DNA of 64,000 nt from an uncultured Planctomycetota bacterium. GTDB lineage: Bacteria; Planctomycetota; UBA1135; GCA-002686595. Every line of letters begins with the position of its first letter. Within the stretch, counting starts at the first letter, position 1. The notes under the pieces are model-generated. The model saw only the letters and a list, made by a program, of their open reading frames with translations. It ran no database searches and was not told the origin of the DNA. The position numbers and the translations under genes were made by a program. Of the stretch, positions 18,332 to 26,440 are shown one piece after another. The stretch covers positions 52,108 to 116,107 of the forward strand of contig CAIYPP010000054.1 in NCBI GenBank assembly GCA_903928115.1, written 5' to 3'.

Positions 18332-18745
18332 ATGAAACCTCGCAGGCTCGTCGCGTTGGCGCTGCTGCCGCTCCTCGGTAGCTGCGCGTCCATCGTCAGC
18401 AAGTCGAAGTACCCGGTCTCGATTCAGAGCCACCCGAGCGGTCTCGAATTCGACGTGATCGCCAAGGACGGCCGTGCGGTCCACCACGGAAAAACGCCGG
18501 AGATCGTGACGCTCGACGCCGACGCCGGCTTCTTTCAGCGCGCCAAGTACACGGTGCAATTTCGCAAGGACGTCGCACGCGCCACCGACGTGCAGCTCGA
18601 CGCTTCGCTGGACCCGTGGTACTTCGGCAACATCATCTTCGGCGGGCTGATCGGCATCCTGATCGTCGACCCACTCACCGGGGCGATGTGGAAGCTGCCG
18701 AACGAGCTCGTGGCCAACTGCGGTACGCCCGTAGCGAGCCCCTGA
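18332..18745 (+). CDS. small lipoprotein with PEGA-like region
   Basis: About 137 residues. The signal peptide carries lipobox LGSC, then YPVSIQSHPSGLEFDVIAKDGRAVHHGKTPEIVTL, which resembles PEGA-type beta domains, and a C-terminal hydrophobic glycine-rich stretch (IIFGGLIGILIVDP) that may insert in a membrane. An AAGGAG 7 bases upstream of the ATG fixes the start. Proteins of this layout are common in Gram-negative bacteria without known function. It converges on eboB. Confidence 0.75.
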   Translation: MKPRRLVALALLPLLGSCASIVSKSKYPVSIQSHPSGLEFDVIAKDGRAVHHGKTPEIVTLDADAGFFQRAKYTVQFRKDVARATDVQLDASLDPWYFGNIIFGGLIGILIVDPLTGAMWKLPNELVANCGTPVASP

Positions 18746-18757
18746 CGCACGCGGCGC

Positions 18758-19657
18758 TCAGTTCGGGACCGGCGCCTCGTCGACGCGCGGCGCCTGTCCG
18801 CGGAGCACCGAGTTGTCGCTGAAGAGCGCGCGCTGGTCGATCACCGGTGTCGCGAGCAACGCCGGCACGTCGATCTGCCCCGACTGAGCGTAGGCGTCGA
18901 GCGCGTTCTGCCAAGTCACCTTCTCGACCCACGCAGGGTCGATGCCGCGCTGCAACATGAGCGCCGCGGTCTTGGGCACCGAGAGCGGATCCGAGATGCC
19001 CCAGTCCGCCGAGCTGTCGACGATGATCCGCTCGGGACCGTACTTGCGCACGATCTCGACCATGCGTTCCGAGCCCATCTTGGTGTGCGGATAGATCGTG
19101 AACGCCGCCCACGCGCCAGCGTCCAGCACGTCCTGCACGGTCTCTTCGTTGTTGTGGTCGATGACGAGCTTCGTCATCGGCTGCCCGCACTCCTTGGCGA
19201 CCGAGAGCGAGCGCTGGATCCCGCGCTTCTTGTCGCGGTGCGGCGAGTGCACCATCACGACCATGTCGTGCTTCACGGCGAGCGCGAGCTGCGCGACGTA
19301 GGCGCGCTCTTCTGCAGCGGAGATCTCGTCGTAGCCGATCTCGCCGACCGCTACCACGCCTTCCTTCAAGACGAAGCGCTCGAGCACCGCGAGCACATCC
19401 TTCGCGAGCGGCTCGTTGTTCGCCTCCTTCGAATTCAGCCCGATGCAGCAGTAGTGCGCGATCCCGAACTGCGAGGCACGGAAGCGCTCCCAACCGAGGA
19501 TCTGCGAGAAGTAGTCCACGAACGCGCCGAGCGTCGTGCGGGGCTGGCCGATCCAAAACGCGGGCTCGATCACGGCACGCACGCCCGCGCGGCTCATCGC
19601 CTCGTAGTCGTCCGTCGTGCGGCTGATCATGTGGATGTGCGGATCGAAGAAACGCAT
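18758..19657 (-). CDS. eboB: EboB, TatD-like metal-dependent hydrolase of the ebo pathway
   Basis: About 299 residues. It begins MRFFDPHIHMISRTTDDYE, giving the HxH metal pair, then continues AVIEPAFWIGQPRTTLG, GIAHYCCIGLNSKEANNEP, GVVAVGEIGYDE, MVVMVHSPHRDKKRG, IDHNNEETV and IVDSSADWGISDP. I recognise this series as the TatD-like family of ebo clusters rather than a housekeeping TatD DNase. It starts 2 bases after the eboA stop, so the two are co-translated. In cyanobacteria ebo genes are needed for movement of the scytonemin precursor to the periplasm; the chemical role of EboB is unknown. The C-terminal 25 residues (SDNSVLRGQAPRVDEA) look like an added tail. Confidence 0.85.
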   Translation of the reverse strand: MRFFDPHIHMISRTTDDYEAMSRAGVRAVIEPAFWIGQPRTTLGAFVDYFSQILGWERFRASQFGIAHYCCIGLNSKEANNEPLAKDVLAVLERFVLKEGVVAVGEIGYDEISAAEERAYVAQLALAVKHDMVVMVHSPHRDKKRGIQRSLSVAKECGQPMTKLVIDHNNEETVQDVLDAGAWAAFTIYPHTKMGSERMVEIVRKYGPERIIVDSSADWGISDPLSVPKTAALMLQRGIDPAWVEKVTWQNALDAYAQSGQIDVPALLATPVIDQRALFSDNSVLRGQAPRVDEAPVPN

Positions 19658-19659
19658 CG

Positions 19660-20562
19660 CTAGCTCACTTTCGCCATGTTGGGATCGAGCGCCGCAAAGG
19701 CGCGCGAGTCGCATCCGCCGCGCAGTGCCGCGTCGAGCGTCGAGAGAACCCGAGCGTCCTTCTCCGCCGTCTGCAGCGCTGCAAGGCGCGACCGTTCTCC
19801 GGCGCGTGCAAGCCCGAGAACCGCGCCCGCGCGCCCCAAAGTGGGACCACTGCGGAGCTCGACCTCGAGCGACGCGACAGCGCGCGCGCCGCCGTGTGCC
19901 CCGAGGCACATCCACAGTTCCGGATTCACCGGACGCCCCGCGCTGCGGCGTTCGTCGGCCAGATCGAGCGCCATGCGTGCGAGCTCCGCATCAAGCCGAG
20001 TGTCGACACCGCTGACGCGCCACAGCGGAGCCTCGACGAAGAGCGCCTTGATCACGGCCTGTCGCCACGCGATCGCATCGAAGTACTTCGCGGGATAGGG
20101 CGAGTCGCAGCAGGCAGCCTCGTAGACAGCGCGCATGCTCGAGCGCGCGCCCTCTCCCATGCGCCACAGAAACCGCTCGGGCGCCGGAAGGTGCGGGATC
20201 GCCTTGTAGCCCGCGCAGAGCTCCCCGATGTCGGCATAGCGGAAGAGCTCTTCCACGGCGTCGACGGCCCCGGGCCCCGCGAGATCCGTACGAGAGAGCA
20301 CGAGCGCGACGCGGAGCGCTTCCAAGGTGGTCCAGCGCTCCGGATTCCAGCCCGGTAGCGCCGCTGCAGCGCGCGCCAGCTCCTCTCCGGTCAGCGCGAG
20401 CGGGCCGCGCGGCGCGTAGCGGCTCGCGAGCGAAAAGAGCGCGCAGAAGCGCGCGGAGTCCACGCCGCCCGAAACTTCAGCGCGAGCGGCAGCGAACCAG
20501 CGCGCGCCCTCCGGCGCAAGTCGGCGGGAGAGCCAGTCGCACAGGATCGGGAGAGTGTTCAT
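19660..20562 (-). CDS. eboA: EboA domain-containing protein
   Basis: About 300 residues, all helical, no catalytic motif. The recognisable EboA signature is in the C-terminal half: WRQAVIKALFVEAPLWRVSGVD, then ARMALDLADERRSAGRPVNPELW. The N-terminus (LPILCDWLSRRLAPEGARWF) also fits. It is cytoplasmic. The gene lies 7 bases downstream of the toroid-protein gene and 2 bases upstream of eboB, so it is the third gene of a four-gene operon. The biochemical function of EboA is not established. Confidence 0.8.
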   Translation of the reverse strand: MNTLPILCDWLSRRLAPEGARWFAAARAEVSGGVDSARFCALFSLASRYAPRGPLALTGEELARAAAALPGWNPERWTTLEALRVALVLSRTDLAGPGAVDAVEELFRYADIGELCAGYKAIPHLPAPERFLWRMGEGARSSMRAVYEAACCDSPYPAKYFDAIAWRQAVIKALFVEAPLWRVSGVDTRLDAELARMALDLADERRSAGRPVNPELWMCLGAHGGARAVASLEVELRSGPTLGRAGAVLGLARAGERSRLAALQTAEKDARVLSTLDAALRGGCDSRAFAALDPNMAKVS

Positions 20563-20569
20563 GCGATGC

Positions 20570-21739
20570 TCACTTCGTGCTCGCGAGCCCCAGATCGAGC
20601 GCCATCGCGGCGTAGGCCGTCGACGCGAGGATGTCGTAGCGCGAGTGCAGGAAGTCACTCGTCGAGCCGTCCTCGTACTGGCACTTCACAAGGTGCGGTC
20701 TCAGCTTGGCGTGCCACGCCTCGCGTTCGCTCGCCGGAAGCTCGTTGATCGCGAGCGCAGCGTAGTAGTGCCCGAAGAAGTAGAAGTAGCCCGCGTTCGC
20801 GTAGTACGCCTCGTGCGGCACCGGCCGCATGCGCGCGACGTCGAGGAAGCGATGGTGCTCGAAGAACGCGCCGAGCCCCTCGCGGATCTTGTCGTCGGTG
20901 ACGAACTTGATACCGCAGCGACGCAGCGACCAGTTGCAGATCTGGATGCGACCGAGCGAGCCCTTGATGCTGTTGATGCTCTCCCCTGCTCCGGCGCGCG
21001 GGATCGGGTTCAAGTCGTACTCGTAGGCACCGTTCGGAAGCGCGCAGCCCGCGACGTAGGCCACGGCACGCTCGCGCAGCTTGGGATCCGCGAACCAGCC
21101 GCGCTTCTGGGCTGCCTCCAGCGACGGAATCACCGTCGCCGTGGCGAAGCTCGTGGCCCACTTCGGCCGGTTGGTGAACGGCGGATCGTCGTAGTAGCCC
21201 CAGCCGCCCTCGGGCACTTGGCTGCGTTCCAAGATCTCCATGAACGCACGGCCGCGCGTTTCGATCTTGCGCTGCCACTCCGGACTCGCGAAGCGCGGGT
21301 CCGCGAGAGCTTCGAGCGCGGTGACCACGCCGTAGAGCGAGGGCCACATGTAGTCGACGTCCCAGTCGCTGCCGCGCGCGGGCAGCCGCGTCGTGCAGAA
21401 CCACTCCATGCCACGCTCGAGTGCCGCGCGCCGCTCCGGCGTCTCGTCGCACTGCATCAGCGAGAGCAGCGTGAGCTCGACCGCACCGAGCTGCCACGTG
21501 TAGTAGGTCTCGGGGTTGAAGCCGAGCTCCATCACGCTGTCGGGCGCACTGCCGCACCACGATCCGTCGGAGTTCTGCGTCGTCGTGATGAAGCGCAGCG
21601 AACGCTCCAGCGAGGCGAGCGCCTGGTCCTGCGACATCGTCGCAGGCACGTCCTGCGCCGGCCGCAGCTCGCGCTCGGGCTTTTGCCCCGCATCTTGCGC
21701 GGCGAGCGCGAGGAGCGAGATCCACGGGAGCATGAGCAC
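20570..21739 (-). CDS. exported squalene-cyclase-like alpha/alpha-toroid protein
   Basis: About 389 residues. A short signal-like N-terminus (MLMLPWISLLALAAQ) is followed by repeats of the prenyltransferase/squalene-oxidase type with QW-like motifs: QNSDGSWCG, QVPEGGWGYYDD and a weaker QYEDGSTSD. The protonating DxDD motif of squalene-hopene cyclases is absent (the nearest acidic run is DWDVDYM), so terpene cyclisation is unlikely; exported toroids of this kind are often binding or lyase-like proteins. It starts 3 bases after the coiled-coil lipoprotein stop and precedes eboA by 7 bases, making it a candidate partner of the ebo proteins. Confidence 0.8.
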   Translation of the reverse strand: MLMLPWISLLALAAQDAGQKPERELRPAQDVPATMSQDQALASLERSLRFITTTQNSDGSWCGSAPDSVMELGFNPETYYTWQLGAVELTLLSLMQCDETPERRAALERGMEWFCTTRLPARGSDWDVDYMWPSLYGVVTALEALADPRFASPEWQRKIETRGRAFMEILERSQVPEGGWGYYDDPPFTNRPKWATSFATATVIPSLEAAQKRGWFADPKLRERAVAYVAGCALPNGAYEYDLNPIPRAGAGESINSIKGSLGRIQICNWSLRRCGIKFVTDDKIREGLGAFFEHHRFLDVARMRPVPHEAYYANAGYFYFFGHYYAALAINELPASEREAWHAKLRPHLVKCQYEDGSTSDFLHSRYDILASTAYAAMALDLGLASTK

Positions 21740-21742
21740 GGC

Positions 21743-22543
21743 TCAGTCGCCCTTCGTCTCGTCGTCGGCTTCGGGGCGCTCGAGCTCGGCGAGCTCCCAG
21801 CGCTTGCGGGCGAGCTCCAACTGCGTCGCGAGCTTGTGCTTCGCGGCCGCGAACTCGGCCGAGCGCAGGTCCGACTCCGCGTCGCGCAGCTTCTTCTCGT
21901 GCTCGCGCTCGCGCTTGGGGAGCTCGACCGTCTTCTTGTCGTTGAACGCGGCCTGCTCGAGCTCGAGCGCGCGCGTCGCGAACTCCAAGCGCTTGCGGTG
22001 GCGCATCAAGACGAGTTCCTTCGTGTCCGTCGCGAACTGATCCTTGGCGTAGGTCGCCTCCATCTCGCGCAGCTCCTGCTCGGCCTCCGTCTTGCCTTGG
22101 ATCGAGCGGTCGAGGTCGAGTTGCATGTCGGCGAGCTCGCGCGGCAGCTTGGCGCGGAAGTGCTCCATGTCGCGCCGCGCCTCGTCGAGCTCGCGGCGCG
22201 CTTCGTCGACCTTGCGAGCCGCCTCGCGCTCATCGTGCTCGGCTTCCATGCGCGCCATGTCGAGTTCCATGCGTGCGAGCTCGAGAGCATGCGCGCGCTT
22301 CTGCGCCTTGCGCTCCTTCGCACGCGCCTTCGCCTCGGCGCTCTCCGAGGCCTCCTTGGACTCGGGCTTGCGCTCCTCCGGCTTTGCCATCGCAGCGCCC
22401 GTCACGGCCTCGGTGGGCTGAGCGGGGGTCGCACACTCTGTGGTCGCGGGACTTTGGGTCTCCTTGGCCACGAAGATGCAAGACGGAAGGGCGAGGGTCG
22501 CGCAGATCAGCGCCGCAGGGCGCATAAGGGACGGCAGGAACAT
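21743..22543 (-). CDS. coiled-coil lipoprotein, first gene of the eboAB operon
   Basis: About 266 residues. The chosen ATG has AAGGAG 9 bases upstream and gives a signal with a lipobox-like ALPSC. After a Thr/Pro-rich linker, nearly the whole protein is a charged heptad-rich coiled coil (for example ARKVDEARRELDEARRDMEHF and EHEKKLRDAESDLRSAEFAA). It would project from a membrane into the periplasm, like adaptor or tether proteins. It leads the operon with the toroid protein, eboA and eboB. No family recognised. Confidence 0.75.
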   Translation of the reverse strand: MFLPSLMRPAALICATLALPSCIFVAKETQSPATTECATPAQPTEAVTGAAMAKPEERKPESKEASESAEAKARAKERKAQKRAHALELARMELDMARMEAEHDEREAARKVDEARRELDEARRDMEHFRAKLPRELADMQLDLDRSIQGKTEAEQELREMEATYAKDQFATDTKELVLMRHRKRLEFATRALELEQAAFNDKKTVELPKREREHEKKLRDAESDLRSAEFAAAKHKLATQLELARKRWELAELERPEADDETKGD

Positions 22544-22764
22544 CGACGGGGCTCCTTGGAGGGGACGGATGCGCGTGCATGCGCGCGGGCGAACATCATG
22601 TCGCTCGCAGGGCCTCCCCGAAAGGGCGCAACGGCCGCCTGTGGGCGTATTTCGACGCGGTGAGTCCGGCGTTTCCATCCGGAACGCCCCGCGGGGCATT
22701 TCGAACGGCGACCGCGCTCCGATACGCTCTCGGCTCACCTCCACTCCGACGCGAGACCCAAGGC

Positions 22765-24399
22765 ATGACCCACGGCATCTTCCGCACTCCCCCGCCGATC
22801 AACGAGCCCGTGCGCGGCTACGCGCCCCAGAGCCCCGAGCGCGCCAGCATCGAGCGCGAGCTGCGAGCCATGGCCGCGGGCGAGATCGAGATCCCGCTGG
22901 TCATCGGGGGCAAGGAGGTCCGGACGGGCGACCTCGAGACGATCACGATGCCGCACAAGCACGGCCACGTGCTCGCGCGCGCACACCGCGCGAGCCCGGC
23001 CCACGTGCAGCAGGCGATCGACGCCGCGAGCGCCGCGAAGCATGCGTGGGAGCGCATGCCGTGGGAGGAGCGCGCGGCGATCTTCCTGCGCGTCGGCGAG
23101 CTGCTCGCCGGCCCGTGGCGCGACCGCATCAACGCGTCGACGATGCTCGGTCAGTCCAAGACCGTGCACCAAGCCGAGATCGACTCCGCCTGCGAGACGA
23201 TCGACTTCATGCGCTTCAACGTCCACTTCATGGAGCGCCTCTACAGCGAGCAGCCTCAGTCGGCGCCCGGCGTGTGGAATCGCCTCGAACACCGCCCGCT
23301 CGACGGCTACGTCTTCGCCATCAACCCGTTCAACTTCACGTCGATCGCGGCCAACCTCGCCAGCGCACCGGCGATGCTCGGCAACACGGTCGTGTGGAAG
23401 CCCGCGAGCACGTCGATCCTCTCGAACTGGTGGCTCCTCAAGCTCTATGAGGCCGCGGGCCTGCCGCCGGGCGTGATCAACTTCGTGCCCGGTCAGGGCT
23501 CGACCGTCGGCAACGCGGGCATCGCCGATCGGCGCCTCGCCGGAGTGCACTTCACGGGCTCGACGGGCGTGTTCAACGGCATCTGGAGCTCGGTCGGCGC
23601 GAACATCGCGAAGTACGGCCAGTATCCGCGCTTGGTGGGCGAGACCGGCGGCAAGGACTTCGTCTTCATCCACGCCTCCGCGGAGGTCGAGGTCGCGGCC
23701 GTCGCGCTCGTGCGCGGTGCCTTCGAGTACCAAGGCCAGAAGTGCTCGGCGGCGAGCCGTGCCTACGTCCCGCGCTCCATGTGGCCCAAGCTCTGCGAGC
23801 GCATCGGTGCGCTGCTCGCGGAGGTGAAGACCGGCGACGTGAGCGACTTCACGAACTTCATGGGCGCGGTGATCGACCAGCGCTCCTACACCAAGCTCAA
23901 GGCGGCGATCGACGCCGCGCGAGCCTCGAAGTCGGCCAAGGTCGTCTTCGGCGGCAAGTGTGATGACTCGGTCGGCTGGTTCATCGAGCCGACGGTGATC
24001 GAAGCGAGCGAGCCGCGCTACGAGACCATGTGCACCGAGCTCTTCGGCCCCGTGCTCACGATCCACGTCTACGACGACGCGAAGTTCGCCGAGACGCTCG
24101 AGCTCTGCAACACGACGAGCGAGTACGCGCTCACCGGCGCGATCCTCGCCAACGACCGAGCGGCTGTCCGTCAAGCGCTCGACGCGCTGCGCTTCGCGGC
24201 GGGCAACTTCTACATCAACGACAAACCGACGGGCGCGATCGTGGGCCAGCAGCCCTTCGGCGGCTCGCGCGCCTCGGGTACGAACGACAAGGCGGGCTCG
24301 ATCCTGAACCTCCTGCGCTGGGTGAGCCCGCGCACGATCAAGGAGACCTTCGTGCCCCCCACCGACTGGCGCTATCCGTTCCTCGGTCGCTCTTCCTAA
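22765..24399 (+). CDS. pruA: L-glutamate gamma-semialdehyde dehydrogenase (P5C dehydrogenase)
   Basis: About 544 residues, the length of the stand-alone P5C dehydrogenase group also found in mitochondria. It oxidises glutamate semialdehyde from proline breakdown to glutamate. The catalytic Glu293 is in GETGGKDF and the nucleophile Cys327 in GQKCSAASR; HFTGSTGVF and AINPFNFTSIAANL are family-typical. The ATG at 22765 gives MTHGIFRTPPPINEPVRGYAP, the usual start of this subgroup. No proline dehydrogenase is adjacent. A 17-bp hairpin follows. Confidence 0.95.
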   Translation: MTHGIFRTPPPINEPVRGYAPQSPERASIERELRAMAAGEIEIPLVIGGKEVRTGDLETITMPHKHGHVLARAHRASPAHVQQAIDAASAAKHAWERMPWEERAAIFLRVGELLAGPWRDRINASTMLGQSKTVHQAEIDSACETIDFMRFNVHFMERLYSEQPQSAPGVWNRLEHRPLDGYVFAINPFNFTSIAANLASAPAMLGNTVVWKPASTSILSNWWLLKLYEAAGLPPGVINFVPGQGSTVGNAGIADRRLAGVHFTGSTGVFNGIWSSVGANIAKYGQYPRLVGETGGKDFVFIHASAEVEVAAVALVRGAFEYQGQKCSAASRAYVPRSMWPKLCERIGALLAEVKTGDVSDFTNFMGAVIDQRSYTKLKAAIDAARASKSAKVVFGGKCDDSVGWFIEPTVIEASEPRYETMCTELFGPVLTIHVYDDAKFAETLELCNTTSEYALTGAILANDRAAVRQALDALRFAAGNFYINDKPTGAIVGQQPFGGSRASGTNDKAGSILNLLRWVSPRTIKETFVPPTDWRYPFLGRSS

Positions 24400-24417
24400 G
24401 CGCGCGGCTCGACCCCT

Positions 24418-24453
24418 GCGGGCCCGCTCCTCCCACGGGAGGAGCGGGCCCGC
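24418..24453 (+). terminator. 17-bp hairpin after pruA
   Basis: Arms 24418-24434 and 24437-24453 are exact inverse complements with a tiny central ac (effective loop of four bases). It begins 19 bases after the pruA stop. No long T tract follows, only gccgttt. Confidence 0.65.
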
Positions 24454-24540
24454 GCCGTTTCGGCCCGCCCCCTCGAGGCCGCCGATCAAGAAAATTGGCC
24501 GCCCGATTTGCCTCTCGCCCCAAAGCAGGGGTTACTTCGG

Positions 24541-24775
24541 ATGCGGAGGGTTCCCTCCGCCCCTCGACCCAAGGAGAGAGAACCCTTCGAGAACCTCGCA
24601 CAGCATCCGCAGGTGTCCGCGCTCGTCGCGCGCAAGCCGGGGTGCGCGGCCCACACGGGCCAACAACGGTCGGCCGGACTCGAACTCCGCGCCGACCACC
24701 GACTCCGGGGCCCGCACCGAAAGGGGCGGGGGCCCATGGCAAGCCGCGATGTGGGACTCGCGGCTTGCCCTCTTT
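24541..24775 (+). ncRNA. candidate structured RNA or leader upstream of the UPF0261 gene
   Basis: A stretch of about 400 bases (24400-24800) has no plausible gene. It holds successive stem-loops: 24543-24550 with 24553-24560 (8 bp), an imperfect hairpin around 24669-24698 (ggtcgg pairing with ccgacc and an inner 4-bp step, loop ctcgaac), an imperfect GC-rich pair around 24706-24735, and a final perfect 12-bp hairpin 24738-24749/24758-24769 followed by ctcttttgttc. The last looks like an intrinsic terminator 30 bases before the downstream ATG. It could be a small RNA or an attenuating leader. No known RNA family recognised. Confidence 0.35.
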
Positions 24776-24779
24776 TGTT
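24738..24779 (+). terminator. hairpin with T-rich tail just before the UPF0261 gene
   Basis: The 12-bp perfect stem (24738-24749 with 24758-24769), 8-base loop and trailing ctcttttgtt give an intrinsic-terminator layout on the plus strand. Because a gene starts 22 bases later, it would act either as the end of an upstream small RNA or as an attenuator in the leader of that gene. Confidence 0.5.
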
Positions 24780-24800
24780 CGGCGCTCCACACTCGCGAGC

Positions 24801-26027
24801 ATGACGGTGCTTCTCTTCGCGACGCTCGACACCAAGGGAGTCGAAGCGGCGTTCGTGCGCGCTCGCCTGCGCGAGCTCGGGGTCGAGGTCCAGCTCGTCG
24901 ACTGCGGTACGCTGCAACCGCCGCTCGTCGAGCCCGACATCTCGCGCGAGCAGGTCCTCGCGGCGGCGGGGACGACGCTCGAGGCGCTGCGAGCGAACGG
25001 CGATCGCGCACACGCGGTGCAGGCCGCCGCTCGGGGCGCGCGAGCCATCGCACTGGCCTTTCACGCGCGCGGCGAGCTCTCCGGCGTCCTCGGGCTCGGC
25101 GGCTCCGCGGGCACGACCATCGGCACCGAAGCGATGCGAGCGCTACCCATCGGCATCCCCAAGCTGATGGTCTCGACGCTCGCGTCGGGACAGGTGCGCT
25201 CGTTCGTCGGCGACAAGGACATCGCGATGCTCAACAGCGTCGTCGACGTGCTCGGGATCAACCGCGTCAGTCGTCGCGTGCTCGGCGAGTCCGCCCACGC
25301 GATGGCGGGTATGGTGCGCTTCGCGCGCGACGAGTCCGCGGCCGCCGACAAGCCGATCGTCGCGGCGACGATGTTCGGAGTCACCACGCCCTGCGTGCAG
25401 CGCGCCAAGGAAGTGCTGGAGGCCGCGGGCTGCGAAGTGCTCGTGTTCCACGCCACCGGCGTGGGCGGCATGGCGATGGAGTCCCTCGTGCGTGACGGGC
25501 TCGTGCAGGGCGTGCTCGACATCACGACCACCGAGCTTGCGGACGAGCTGGTCGGAGGCTTCCTCTCCGCGGGGCCCGACCGCATGAGCGCGGCCGCGCA
25601 GGCTGGCATTCCGACGGTGGCGAGCGTCGGCGCGACGGACATGGTGAACTTCCACGCGCTCTCCAGCGTGCCCGAGGCCTTCCGCGGGCGGAGACTGCAT
25701 CGCCACAACGATCACGTGACGCTGATGCGCACGACGCCCGAGGAGAATCGTCGGATCGGAGCGGAGATCGCCGCAAAGCTCGCTTCGAGTCGCGGCCCCG
25801 CGCAGCTCTTCTTCCCGCTGCGCGGAGTGAGCGCGCTCGATCGCGAAGGACAGGCCTTCGACGATCCGGCGGCGCGCGCGGCGCTGCTCGACGGCCTGCG
25901 CGCGCAGCGGCCACCCATCGAAGTCCACGAGCTCGACCTGCACATCAACGATCCCGCGTTCGCGGAAGCGTGTGCACGTGCCCTGCTTCGTTCGATGAAG
26001 CTCCCCCACGCGGAGGTTTCCCGATGA
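24801..26027 (+). CDS. Tm-1-like ATP-binding domain protein (UPF0261)
   Basis: About 408 residues. It has the opening MTVLLFATLDTKGVEAAFVRARL, the glycine-rich GVLGLGGSAGTTIGTEAMRALPIG and MVSTLASGQVRSFVGDKDIAML, and the second-domain GVTTPCVQRAKEVLEAAGCEVLVFHATGVGG, all typical of UPF0261. The fold resembles a two-domain ATP-binding protein related to the plant Tm-1 resistance protein N-terminal region; the bacterial role is unknown. Its stop overlaps the start of the cupin gene (ATGA), so the two are translationally coupled. Confidence 0.9.
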   Translation: MTVLLFATLDTKGVEAAFVRARLRELGVEVQLVDCGTLQPPLVEPDISREQVLAAAGTTLEALRANGDRAHAVQAAARGARAIALAFHARGELSGVLGLGGSAGTTIGTEAMRALPIGIPKLMVSTLASGQVRSFVGDKDIAMLNSVVDVLGINRVSRRVLGESAHAMAGMVRFARDESAAADKPIVAATMFGVTTPCVQRAKEVLEAAGCEVLVFHATGVGGMAMESLVRDGLVQGVLDITTTELADELVGGFLSAGPDRMSAAAQAGIPTVASVGATDMVNFHALSSVPEAFRGRRLHRHNDHVTLMRTTPEENRRIGAEIAAKLASSRGPAQLFFPLRGVSALDREGQAFDDPAARAALLDGLRAQRPPIEVHELDLHINDPAFAEACARALLRSMKLPHAEVSR

Positions 26028-26440
26028 CCTGCGAACATTGCCTGCGCTTCGTCACCTCCGCCGACGCCCAGATCGAGGTGCTGCCGTGGGGACCTCACGA
26101 GTGGCTCGCACGACCGGGCCTCGTCGATGCCGAGCGACTCCAGCTGGTGCGCGTCACCATGCCGCCGGGCTGCGCGCATCGCTTCCACCGCCACCCGTGC
26201 TTCGAGGAGCTGCTCTACGTGATCTCGGGCCGCATCGAACAGTGGGTCGGACGCGAAAAGCGCATCCTAGGCCCGGGCGACCTCGCGCACGTGCCGAAGG
26301 ACGAGGTCCACGGCTCCTACAACGTCTTCGACGCGCCCGCGGTGTTCCTCGCGATCCTGTCCGAGAACCGCTTCGACGGTCCGGCCGTCATCGACGTCAG
26401 CGAAGACGAGCCTTGGAAGTCGCTGCGCGAGCGAAGCTAG
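26024..26440 (+). CDS. single-domain cupin protein
   Basis: About 138 residues. The cupin motif 1 is HRFHRHPCFEELLYVISGRIE (two His and a Glu as metal ligands) and motif 2 is LGPGDLAHVPKDEVHG, with the fourth His. Small cupins of this kind serve as isomerases, dioxygenases or regulators of intermediate levels. Coupled to the UPF0261 gene by an ATGA overlap, it probably acts in the same unknown pathway. Its stop overlaps the opposing methyltransferase stop via CTAG (26437-26440). Confidence 0.85.
   Translation: MTCEHCLRFVTSADAQIEVLPWGPHEWLARPGLVDAERLQLVRVTMPPGCAHRFHRHPCFEELLYVISGRIEQWVGREKRILGPGDLAHVPKDEVHGSYNVFDAPAVFLAILSENRFDGPAVIDVSEDEPWKSLRERS

Noticed and set aside
24669..24698. tRNA-like T-arm sequence on the minus strand (GTTCGAG loop)
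   Set aside because: The flanking stem does not place TTC in a proper 7-base T-loop and no acceptor, D-arm or anticodon arm can be built around it.
24400..24800. RNase P RNA, tmRNA or 6S RNA in the structured intergenic region
   Set aside because: The conserved blocks of RNase P (GAGGAAAGTCC-type) and tmRNA ends were not found on either strand, and the fold does not resemble a single long 6S hairpin.
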